Source: Populus alba
Taxonomy: Eukaryota > Streptophyta > Magnoliopsida > Malpighiales > Salicaceae
DNA length: 64,000 nucleotides
Assembly: GCF_005239225.2 (NCBI RefSeq)
Contig: NC_133297.1
Span: forward strand, 6,518,392 to 6,582,391
Direction: 5' to 3'
Of this stretch, positions 10,952 through 23,000 are shown piece after piece. A model generated the notes under the pieces. It was not told the DNA's origin, searched no databases, and saw nothing but the letters and a program-made list of their open reading frames with translations. Position numbers and translations under genes: made by a program. Each line of letters opens with the position of its first letter. Within the stretch, counting starts at the first letter, position 1.

Positions 10952-12046
10952 ACCAAGATTATGATGTGTTATTTCACTTGCCATCAAGGTATGGGAGGAA
11001 CGTGATTTTAGTTCGGTTCACACAAGTTGGTTATTTAATAAAAAAAAAATTAACAGTTAATTCGAGTTAATTTAATTCATTAAAGTTAATTCAATTTGAT
11101 TTTGATAACATTCATATAAATTTCTTCTCAAGATCCTGCTATGAAGTTTCACTCATTATTAATAAAAATAAAAATAAAAGTTATCTTTCTATCTTATTTT
11201 TATCTAGAATAAATATATATAATCTATCAATTTATTATTTAGTAAATTGCCGAAAGTAAGTGTAATATTGCAGTTTCCAGAAAGAAAAAAAACAAAAAAA
11301 ACAGAGATGGGCAAGTCATAGAGAGTTTGTTCTCAGATTCTAATATAAAAGGAGGACAAGAAAGAATCCCTTTACTTTTTACTTAAGAGACATGGGTGCA
11401 AAAAAAAATAATTAAATAACGAAACAAACATACTTAACATGCTATTAAAATCCCATGAATACAAGACAAGTATTTAGGACGACAATTTTCAACACTCACT
11501 TACTAGAAGTATAAATCTGCTCAAGACTTGAGAACATCGTAGAAAGAATCACCTTGATGTAAGGAAGGAAGCCTAACAGCAGCAGTCGTCTCAGGCAACT
11601 GAGAATGTGTGGGCCAGAGATGGTGAATATCAACACTTGGGCCTCATAAGGGGAAAGCGTGCGGGGTCATATGGACCCTTCATACGCTGTCAGGGAGGGT
11701 GTTCTTCTTTAAGCCAAGTTGCTATAAATCTGCAAAGCAACAACGAAAAACTGCGTTCGTAAAAAGCAGGGAAGGGGACCTTTCCTTTTTCTTCCATTAA
11801 AGCTGCCAAGAAAACAGTTAAATAGAAGATAATCTGGCAGAATTAACAAAAGGAAAAGAAGAAGTTTCTATACTTTTTCCCCATTTAGGCAGGCGAGGCG
11901 AGGGCGTCTTGCTCCATCATGGTAGTGTCGCAGAAAAAGCCACGAAATGTTTTTCAATTCGATAGCGATACACTAAGAACAATATGCTGTATAAATCTCA
12001 ACCTGGATGCCCAAAAGACAACGAGAACGATCTGAATGGGTAGAAA
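10952..12046. other. Non-coding stretch downstream of MED12
   Basis: AT-rich at first, then mixed composition from about 11500. A minus-strand frame ending near 11525 reads a plausible C-terminus (SLHQGDSFYDVLKS then TGA), but stops lie just upstream and no family is recognised. No supported gene. Confidence 0.35.
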
Positions 12047-12492
12047 TACCATAACGCTCTATTCAAGTAAACTTGGGTAAAATTCAAGACCGAAAAATAA
12101 TGAAAGAATCGCACTCTGAACATAGAGATAATTCACAAATCAGTCATCGGTCTCGCCGTACAACAGCCGGGGGTGGGGGGGTCGATGAATTTGATCGATT
12201 AACCTTCGAAGCAAATACAATATAGTTCGTGTTTTTAAGAACCAGCAAACTTCTTTTGGAGAAATTGTTAAAGCGCTTCCCTGGGAGATCAACAATGTAT
12301 AGAGCATCATTTCACTTCAATAGCAACCACAAATCGGTGGACCATGGATGCTGCAGAGAAGAAAACATAAAAATGCGATAATATAACCACTTAACACATG
12401 AATAACAAGCATTACAAGCTCCAACATAACGTGTAAAACATGGGCTCCAAGTCCAAGGTTTCTGTGCTCCGCGGAGGGGGAATGGATACATG
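12047..12492. repeat. Diverged 440-bp duplication, copy 1
   Basis: This shares colinear blocks with 12613-13052, including CAGTCATCGGTCT, TTTTGGAGAAATTGTTAAAG, TTCCCTGGGAGATCAACAAT and AAGCATTACAAGCTCCAACA. The two copies are direct and separated by about 120 bp. Neither is coding. Confidence 0.8.
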
Positions 12493-12612
12493 ACTAAATT
12501 TCAATCATATAGTTGAATTAACCCCAGTTAACTCACCTCGATATTTTTTGTACATTAAAAAGATGTATCCTGATCCATGTCACAGCTCAAACCACCTATC
12601 TAAGTATCTATC

Positions 12613-13052
12613 TAGTAACACCCTGTTCAAGAAAGCTTGGTAAAATGCAAGTCTAAAAAACTGATGAAAGAATCGCCTCGTGAACAAAGAGATAAACTCC
12701 TCAACATAATCATCCACGCCAGTCATCGGTCTGGCCGTACAACGGCAGGAAAAAAATAAAAGATGGATGAATTTGATCAATTAACCTTCAGAGCAAATAC
12801 AATTCGTTCGTGTTTTTAGGAAACCTAAAAACCAACACAACTTTTGGAGAAATTGTTAAAGCACTTCCCTGGGAGATCAACAATTTAGGGGAGCATGACA
12901 CAAATAGTTGGATCGTGGATGTGGAGAACAAACAAAAAAATCCAATAAAAAACCACCTGACACATGAATAGCAAGCATTACAAGCTCCAACATAAACATG
13001 AAAAACACGGGCTCCAAGTTATGTGCGCTACGCAAGAGGGAATGAATACATG
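12613..13052. repeat. Diverged 440-bp duplication, copy 2
   Basis: Direct repeat of 12047-12492, roughly 80% similar by eye with several indels. Its right end (AATGAATACATG) matches AATGGATACATG at the end of copy 1. Confidence 0.8.
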
Positions 13053-13834
13053 GCAGTAAACTGTCCTGCTACACAATAGAAAAGACACAAAATCCAGAAG
13101 TCCCACGTATAATTGGAACAGCAGAACATAACACCAGTTGGTCACGAATAGTCCAGTCACACAAGTGAAAAAAAAATTACATCCCTACAACGGAAGAACT
13201 GATTCTCCAGCACATAAAAAAAAAAAAAAAAACATTGGTATAATTATCAGTAACAGAACAACAAAACTATCCATCTCATGGAGGTAAAAGGCAAATACAT
13301 ATAAATCCTATTTTAGATTCTATTTTAAATTCAAAGAGCAATCGTCCTGATCTCAACCAGATTAAAAAAAAAAAAAAAAAAGGTGAATTGTGCATAAGAA
13401 TCCAAAGCCTGATCCAGAAACCTCCTGACCCAACATGCATGGTGGACATCAACAGTAAATAAAAACTGGTTTCAAAAAATGAGCTGCAGTCTTTTAATAA
13501 CTCAGTAAATAAATATACTATACAGCACAGAGCATGCAAATGTAGTAATCAAGCACATGCCACAATATACAGGTACTCATGCATAAACAACAGGGAAGAG
13601 AGAGGGAGGTGCAACTATAGTATGAAAAGCTACGGGTCATTCTTGAGGGTAATTTACCCTGATCAATTGGCAAAGTAAAAACAATTATCTCTATATATAC
13701 AACAATCCTCTGAACTGCACCTGGAGAACACAGTCCAGATTGTGGATGATCAAAAGGTTAGTAGTTGTGCGATCCTGAGACCTGATGGAGCAGCCTGTGC
13801 AGGAGCATCAACACTTTCACTATTTCCACAAGCA

Positions 13835-13935
13835 CCCCATGCCCCCACCCCCCCACCCCCCAAAAAAAAAAAAAACAAAGAAAGAAAGAAAGAAAAGAAA
13901 AGAAAAAAAAGAAAAAGAAAAAAAAGAACTAAAAT
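13835..13935 (-). promoter_or_regulatory. G-quadruplex motif and pyrimidine tract, probable MED12 3' UTR
   Basis: In the MED12 sense the strand reads a long T/C tract (13862-13935) followed by G6-T-G7-T-G5-CAT-G4 (13861-13835). This is four G-runs with loops of 1, 1 and 3. It lies 140-240 nt past the MED12 stop codon, so it is probably in the 3' UTR; the 3' end was not located. The plus strand shows A/G-rich microsatellite (GAAA-type) sequence. Confidence 0.6.
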
Positions 13936-14074
13936 TACCCCTCCCAACTGCTCCCTTTGCCATAAGAGGCAGGAATGAGGTGGAATCTTGATGTCGATTC
14001 TGTGTGATTAGTGAAAGCATTAAATTACCTGGTGATTGCGCACTCCAAGACCAAAATCAAGAATGAAGTTAACA

Positions 14075-17000
14075 TCAACTGTCATCATCTACAGCCCCAA
14101 TGTAGGTGAGGTCCGTCCGCCTCACCCTAACAGCCCCTTTAAGCCAGCTGGAAGCTCGAAGATTAGCATGGTCAATGCTGCCACTCACAGAAATGTTGCT
14201 TGAAGATGGGCCTGACCCAGTACCATCTTCCAACAATGTCCATGGATCAATCTCCATATCACCATCCTGTTGCAGTGGCAGTGGCTTAGACTTCGTTGAT
14301 ATGTTATTGGCAGGACGTGCCAAAGGAGCTGGATTTTTCTGAGCATTGCTTCCATTGTAAAACCCTGAAATTGCAATGCTGGGTTGAAGTGAAGCAACAG
14401 CAGCTGTGGGAACAGGTGGTGGCTGGCAAGAGATGAGACATCGGACAGAAGGTAAGAGAATTGGCATTGCAGATTGGATACGCAATTGAATTGTGCCAGG
14501 AAGCTGCATACGATCTAAATCATTCTGCAATCACAGAAGATATATATGAGACAAGTAGAATGACCACATATCTTCCAGAATGATGAGAATAAAAAAAGGA
14601 GAGGGGTGTTGGGTTATATACCCTTCTACTTGATATCTTCAGATAACCCATAGACAAAAAACAAAACCATTTGAGTTATTTTCAATTCTTTTTATTTGAT
14701 TTCAAGAAATCATGAGATGCTTAGGCCAAATCCAACATTAACATGGATATACTGGTGAGAAACAATGATCCTTTATTTGTTTCGTTTTTTCTTTAACAAG
14801 TAGGTAACTAGAAACAGTGGTAAGTATTTTGCAAGGATGAAGAGAAAAGATAGACCAAACAATGTGAGCTGAAGTTAATGGAAATTATCCAGTATTAAGA
14901 ACCTCTGAATTTAGCCCAAAACAAATAAAAAGAGATTGTGGATCTATGCAAACTACCTTCAGTTTTGTGGGTTGTAGTGAGAGCAGAATGAAATAGAATT
15001 TGGTTGAAGATTCTGGAGAAAAGAACAAAAATAAAGGTTCTCACCCATTCTAACATTTTTTAAACCCAGCCCCAATAAATGATGGAAATCCTTAATGAGT
15101 AAATTAAGATATCATTATATCATTATCAGATGCAAGATATTGCATCAATACTTTTATGGAATTCTCAAATCAAAGGGCATCTCAACCTCCTATAAATGCA
15201 GAATCGAACACCTTTACTGTTGTCCAATTTGATTGTGCATTTGTAATCACTTGAAATAACTAAGAAAAAGTACATAATAGGATCTTATTAGTGACTAGCA
15301 GGTGAGTTTTGCTTTTTCCTCCTTCGGTTTTGGTAGGTATATGAAATGAGTTCATGTTGGTCAATTAGATTGCTCCTTTAAATCCCACATGAAACTTGAC
15401 GATCAAGTTAAATTTCACAGGTTAACTGGAAGACCTTGTACTCTAGCAGTAGTTCTCCCACTAATGTAAAGATAGGTCATGGGTTTGTGCAGCGGAGAAA
15501 CAGGATTTTTAAACAAAGATGGAATAAAGTGCGAGCCAGGTACTCTACTTGGGTGATAGACCACCTCTCTGCCTGAATACATTTCACCAGTATCGAGATA
15601 CCGATTTGGATTCCCTCTATAATTGAAATTTTCCAGGTCATCTTTTTATGGCTGGGAATATAAGAAAATAAATGCCAACTAGATATCCAATCAAATTCAA
15701 TAGTTCATCCGAAATCACATGGGGGTTTAGTCACAAATAGACATTTACAAGTAGCTACTTCCATTAAAAGCCATAATTGACACCACCAAAGCAATCAATT
15801 ATAACACAGGTTTCAGAAAACAAACCTGCAAACTCTCCACCAACTCACGATCAAATCCAGCAAAGTCCTTGAATTCATTGACCGCCTTGGAGCTGGAATC
15901 AGATCTTGACTTCAGCCAGCTCGGCCGAGAGCTGCTTAACAACCCATGCAGGATCAACAGTAACCGATCAAAGAGACTTCCACCAGATAAATCTGCAGAA
16001 GCAGCTTCCAATTGCAACTCCAGTTCCCTCTTGGATTGGAAGCTTTGCAAGGGATAGAAAGATAGCTCTGCATCTTCATGCACAACCCTACTACCAAGAA
16101 GACGAAGTATGACAGAGGCAAGCATTTGCCTCATGTTCCGCCCAGATGGCTCCCTGACAAGTCCATAAAATGGAAATAAGACAATTGACACTCTGTTTTG
16201 GCAGTTTACTGCACATGCATAGAAATCTATGGATAATCATTACCAAAGTCAATTTATCATCAAGGAATTATTTCATTGAATGTCTGAAATTTGGCATGTG
16301 GGAAAGAGATGAAAGGAATGACACAGCACGTGGTGAAATCATTCTCATGGGTACCAATACAAAGAAAGCACGTGTCTGCTTGATGCTCCATAAACAAAGA
16401 CAAATATGCACAGACATAATGATACATGTTCAATAATCTCAACTTCATCTGGCATAAAAATTTTCATAGCCCTAAAAACACACTGGTATATCATCCCACC
16501 TTAACATTTGGATTATACATTATTTCCATCATCCTTGCATAAATGTGAAAGAAACCAATAAAATTGTGTGTGAGCCAGCTGAGCAAACGGGGGCAGCTTT
16601 GGATGTCAACTTCAGAGAAATTGACCTTTAGCTATGTGCAGTACTAAGAAAACGCTCAAACAATTCTTTCATCAAACAACAAATAGATGGGATATCTAGA
16701 ACTACTTATGAGAGAACAGAGTATAAGAACAATTGACAAGAAAAATAAATTGAAAATGCACAGATAATAATGTCTTAATGATAAAGTAACAAGAAAGATA
16801 TGTAAGTTAAAAGGAATAGAAAATATCTGTATTCTTACCCATCTGTGCATATGGTTGGAAGCAACCTTAACAATAACTGCAACCGCAGTGACATAGAAGC
16901 TCGCAGGGCAGCAGGGGAGGGGAGAGTAGAATCTGCAGTTGCTGCAGCTCGTCTCACTAATCCAGGACTCCCGCCTCTTATACCTTTACGATTGTTACTT

Positions 17001-20000
17001 TTATTTGCAGGACCTTCCAGTCCAGAAGATACTGTTCCTGTTTGCTTACTTGTACCATGAGTGACTGAATTTATTTGCTGCTCAATATTATTCAATTGCT
17101 TGATCAAATCTGTTGCGAATGTATTGCGTGAGTCATCAGAACCTTGATCTATGCAGGGAAGAACTAGTTCAACAAGAGCCTTTTCGGTCACATTTTGCTG
17201 GTAGAGACTAGAGCCTTCATACTCGAATATTGGAAAGGACCCTTTTTCAGACCTTTTTGTCTCCGAGCCCTCTTCAACAACCTCTCCTTCTTCAAGAGAG
17301 GGAACCTCGAACTTCTTCTTATCTCCTCTGTCCATCACAGGATCAAAACCATTACTGGACCAGCCCCAAGGTTTCCAAAAGTGAGCTTTAGTTGAAAGAC
17401 CTTTACTCTCGGCAATATTAATAAGCCGTTGTCTAATGGTTTTCCGTCCGAAAAGAACATCGTGGCCTCCCAAGAACCATTTAACCTGCAATAGCATCGA
17501 ATCCTCTAGAGACGTCCCGAAAAGATGAACCAGCTCTGAGAAAAGTGGCGCAGCATCAGGTCTGACCAATAACCTTGTAAGAATGATTTCAATGAAATTG
17601 TTTTCATTTTCAGAAGCAGCTGATTTTTCAGGATCGGGAGAGGAAGAGCGGATTGCATCAGATAGGGACATATCATGGGCCTCAAGTTTTTCAATCAGGG
17701 CTTGTTCATTCAAAAGCAACCTGAGTTCAACCCACTGCCAATGGAATTTTGCAGGCTGCAGTGCATCCAATACATTCACAAGCCTATCTAGAAGCTTTGT
17801 TTCATTCTCTGCATGTTGAACCTTAGATACACCATGTCCAGAAACACGATTGCCATCATCCGGTGTGATTAAAGAGAGTGGCAATTTACAGTCAATAATA
17901 GCATTTAAAAAAAGCCTTCCTCGCAGTGGAACAAAGGCCTTGGACTTGAAACGCACGTCTAAATTATTTAACTCTAGCATGGCAGCAAACTCCGCATCAA
18001 TGGAATCTCCAGCTATAAGATCATATAAACCTTGACTGTCTCTTAAACACACATCCCGAAAAGGCAGGTGCTTTATGGCATCACCAATGGCCATTGTTGA
18101 AGAGTCATTCAATTGATGGATGTCTTCACGAGTTGCAAAGAATGGTCTCCAAATAACAATGGCAAATATAGAATAGGCAGGTGGAAAAACCAAGCTAAGA
18201 GGGAGCAATCGCTGCATCCTTGAAAGAGCAGCTATAGATGGTTCACCCAAGAGCTCAACAATCAGACCACCAGATACAGTTCTGCAGTTCCCAACAAGTA
18301 GCCTAAACCAATGCACATAAACTTCGATCGAGTTATCCATCTTAAAAACAACAAATGATCGAGCATTACCATTTGAATTGGATTTCATACTTCTTATAAA
18401 CTGAATTACATCCAACCCTTCCTTTAATCGTAAGACAATCACCATTCTCTCCAGGGTAGTGACACCGTGGATAATAGCTCCAACAAGAAGTGCAGAAATA
18501 GCAGCAGCACTTTTTGTTCCTCTTCCAGTTGCTTTTGCAGAGTTGTTCAGGATCTCACTAGACATATTCCCGCTGGAATCATGGGATTCAGGGGACATTT
18601 GAAACGGGCTTCGAGAAGCCTTTCCAGGAGAAAAGGCTGTAGCAAGAGCAGAGGAGGCTTCTGTTGCAAGAGCTACCTCGAAAACCCGGCTCTGACGCTC
18701 CCCAAGAGCTTCCTTGAGTAGACACAGGCAATTTATGTGGATGCGCAAAATGCACCTAGCAAGGTTTAGCGAACCTGTCGCAGCTGAAGCATTTGAGTAA
18801 TTACTGCCTAGAGAAAAATCAGGCATTTTTGCTATGGTTGGTCCAACATTATTGACTATGGCAGAAACAGCAGAAGCCACCAAAGATGGGTCACCTTCTT
18901 GAGCAGCACCACCAGTCTGCCTCATGCAGTCCATTAGTCCCATAATTATTTGTTGAGCTATCTGATATGCATAATCAGATTTTTCCATGCCAGGAATTTT
19001 TGCATTACCAGCACCTAAGAGTTTTCTCTCTTTGCCATAGTGAAAAGCATCATCAATATTCTTTTGGACTACATCTCTCATGTTCATACCCACTCTGGAT
19101 AATCGACTGCCACTTATCTTCTGACGAAAAAAATCATCAAGATCAACACCTGCTGGAACTCCAAGTGGATATCCAAACTCTGCATCCAGTGATCGTCCAG
19201 ATTCAAGTTCAGAAAAAAGCCTCTTATCACATGTTGCTTTGAAACTCTTCTCCCATTCTAAAACACTTGGCATATTGCTGTATTTCTTCAAAAGATGCCG
19301 GGAATAAATTAAGGCTGCTGAACCTGAAATTCTTTCATTAGATGCCAGTAGTGTCGCAACACGGCGCATTGTGGCTGACAAGACTTCAGGTATAAGATCT
19401 GTTGCGATAATTATGTTCTCGTACCTGAAAAAATTGAATGTGATGAACAAAAAAACTACTAAGTTTATTCTTTTTTAGACAAGAATAAAATTTTATTAGA
19501 AAGATGGAACAGAATAATAGACAAATGGAAAATTAGACATCCAACTAAATAACAAAAAGAAACAACAAAATACGAATTGCTTCACAGAAGTGTGCAGGAA
19601 CCATCAATTTACAAGCCAGTACAAGGAGAAAAACTAATAAAGGATGGAACATGCATATGCACACAGTACTCTTTTTACAAGAATATACAGATGGTTCAAC
19701 AAGCATGTGCAGGATGCAGGTATAGACGTTTATGACCTCCTCTATGCCTTCCGGTAATGATTCCTATGGCATTATGGCCTTTACCACAACAATGCTGCCT
19801 ATAGATCAAATTATTTCGTGTATTGGATTTCACTTGACTCTCTATGGCTACATTGTGTGTGCTTGGGGTAGAAGTTTTGTATAAATGTATTGCCATGCTA
19901 TTAAATATTTTGATTTGTAATTTATTTATGAGCCCCTGAGGTTTTATGCTGTTGAACTTTATTTCTTCTACTTCTAAAACCAACATCATAGTTTTGTGTA

Positions 20001-23000
20001 AAGCATATCTAGCAAGAAATTAAAGAGTAAGAATAGAGTAAAGCTTTGTCACATTAAAAAAAAATGTCAAAAACTAGTATATTGGTTTTAGAAACAAGGA
20101 ACCAATGTTAAACCACTTCTAGAATCCAAAGAACTAAAAAGGAAATTAACAAAAACTAGAATGTATTTTATCGAGATTATTAAGCAATTAAACAGATACA
20201 TCTGCAATGTATTTTGTAAAGATTATTAAGCAATAAGCACTTTATGAATATCAAGAACCAGCGTGGAACAAACTGGAACTCTGTAACTAGTAAATTTTGC
20301 AAGTCTCACCTTCGGAGAGAAGATAACAAAAATGCCTCACCCACTTCACAAGCATGGTTTTCCACATTTCGTGGCGGCATCATAATATTTCTCCCACTCT
20401 GGATAGTAGAATTAGGGTTGCTAGGGACCTTTGGCAACAACCACAGCAGTAACTTTGCTGAGGAAACTAAATCACTGCAAACATCCATCAAATACAATAT
20501 AGCAGATAGCTCATCCTCGCCAAGCTTCCATCTGATGGAGCTCCTATCATCGACATTAACAAAAGATCTATTAAATTGGCTGACCTTGGCTGCATTCTTT
20601 TCAGTCTCCTCAACAAGCTGCCTAACAACAGTTATCAACCAAACTGTGATTGTCCTCTTCTCTACAGGATGCAGTTGCTTTAAGGATTTACCAATTGAAA
20701 CAATATCTCCACCACGCATTGTTCCGATTCCATCCATTGACTTGAGATTATCACCTTCTATTCCTGTTCTGTGGTGAGGGCAGCTTACCTTATTATCACA
20801 AACATGACTTGTAGAAGCTCCCTGGCTACCCTCAATCCTAGCTGCAGCTAAATGAGCCAGGCTTAGCGTTTTACGCACAACCTTTTGCCTCCCTTTGGAG
20901 ACCTGCTTGGATGACTTTGGTGGTTGATCAACCTTAGAGGAATCTGCGGATTTAGCCCCCCTCCGTACCCACCAGGTATCTTCATCATCTGATATCGGAG
21001 ATTGCCCTTGAAGGCATGAGTTCCTTTCCTCGCTTAACTTTTGTCTCTTTGCCTTTCTACAGTCTTCGCAGCCAGGTGTTTCTACTATATCCATTTTGCT
21101 GCCTATTGACTCAGCAGGCCTCTTAACACTCCCTTGAGATTCATCCAATCCTATCTCTGAAGATGACGAGCATGTTGGGAGTTGCAACAGTGCTGATATG
21201 GAATCCTTTAGATTTTCAACATCCATTTCAGTTTTCACTTTTGAAGAAGGCTGGGGGTAGATATTTTTCCACTGCTCAAAGGAAGATGGGGAAGCACCAT
21301 CCTTTTCAGTGACGGTTGGATGATGCTTGAGCTTCTTCAATGATATATTTGATTTATCTGAATTTTGATATTGCTCACAAAGAAGTCTGCGAAGGAGAAG
21401 GCGACGTTCATTTGAATAAACACGCATTGCCTCCAAAAGTTCTGACCCTTCAGCAACCCTTGCCTCTTCCAAAACATCATGGACGAAGGGCCCAGGTAAA
21501 TGTTTCAAGACTCGGGAGTGTCTCTTTCGTCTGTGAAGATCAGGTGCAGGACCACTTGTATCTGTTATTCCACTAATTATCAACTGCCTCACATAAGCCT
21601 GGGGGGAAAAAATCCCAGAACGAATAAGTTCTGCAATGAGCAGATGAAGACGCTTCAAACCCTCCCCATTGCACACTTCATGTTGATCAATCCAACACAC
21701 TATGATATCATGTAAAGGACCTGGACTTTCAAATATATCTGATGTATTAGTACCTTTTCTATTCACTGTTTTGGAGATGCTTTTAATCCCATGTCCATTT
21801 CCCCTAGGGATACTGCCAAAATAATTAGGCTCATTGGAAACTTTTGTGAGGCTATTGACTCGAGGGGATTTCTCATTCTTCCATCCAGATGGACTTTGCA
21901 GATCTTGTATCTTTAACTTCAAAAGCCGCCTCACAATATAAACCTGAGAAAAATCCTTTCTGCCTGTAAATTTCAGTTCACGTGGTGGGGCACTCCGAAA
22001 ATCCCTATAATCACATGTCGCCCACTCACAAAGCAAAAATACAGAGCGAACAAGTGACAAGCTCACACCCCTCAGCCACTTCAAAGACAATCTTAGACAT
22101 GGACTGACTTCTTCTATCCAGCCTTCATCAACAGCTCTCTCACAAAAATTTTCAAAAAGATAACTATAAGCCTCTCTGATGTCTCCCAGTGAAAGAGCTT
22201 TATCCAAAGCTTGTACAGCTTTAGCCACACTATGAACTGGATAGCCAGAGCTAGCAGCCTTCGCAAGGTTATCTGCACGCTTCTGAATGAATGAAACAAC
22301 CCGATCAAAGGACAAAGATTGATATTGAGCATCGAGCCCTTTACTTCTGAAAACATCAGCAACTTCAGCTGAATTATCTGTTGTCTTTCTTGCATCCTCA
22401 GATGCCTTTGATACAAATGCCCCTTCATTTACTGCATAAGACACTACAATTGGAGGTAAAGGAAAACAATCCAGAGAGACAAATGTATCCGGTACAGCTA
22501 ATATCAAATACCGAAGCATCTCAATTAAAGCAGAAGTTGTATAGGCCCGCCGAGAATTATCTTCCAGGTCTGAACCTCCTGAAGAAGGTTCGTGAATGAA
22601 ACGAACTGCAATCCCCACAAGAGTGCGCACATATGATTGAGAACGAACAACAGTTTCTAAAACACCATATATGATTGGCAGCAGCAACTGCAAAATCTCA
22701 AGCAAGTCCTTTTCCTGCACTAGCATACAAAACCCACCAAAAGCCATGAAACCCAATTGAGTACTTGCAATCTTAACATGAGGAGCAGAAAGTTTATCTT
22801 GTACCTTGGAAGAAGTACAATAAGTAAATGGTTAAGCTTATACCTGCAGATGACTAAGAACCCAATCAATGATTACTGAAGGAAGAAGCAGCCCTTCTGC
22901 ATGGTGCCAGTGCAAGAGCCGAGCCACGTACCACCACTTAAAATGTAGGGAAGGCTCCTCGCCATCACTGATAGCTGGTGCTGGACCAATTCTGTGCTGA

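Noticed and set aside
11517..11700. Minus-strand frame ending SLHQGDSFYDVLKS that looks like a protein C-terminus
   Set aside because: An in-frame stop lies about 40 codons upstream, no family is recognised and another frame is equally open. Too weak to call a gene or relic.
13742..14020. Several overlapping frames rich in Lys/Glu or Phe/Ser
   Set aside because: They are translations of the GAAA/TTTC microsatellite next to the G-runs downstream of MED12, not genes.
18467..18721. Plus-strand frames opposite the MED12 exons (also 17583-17819, 20244-20777 and others)
   Set aside because: Antisense shadows of the long MED12 coding exons; no independent support.
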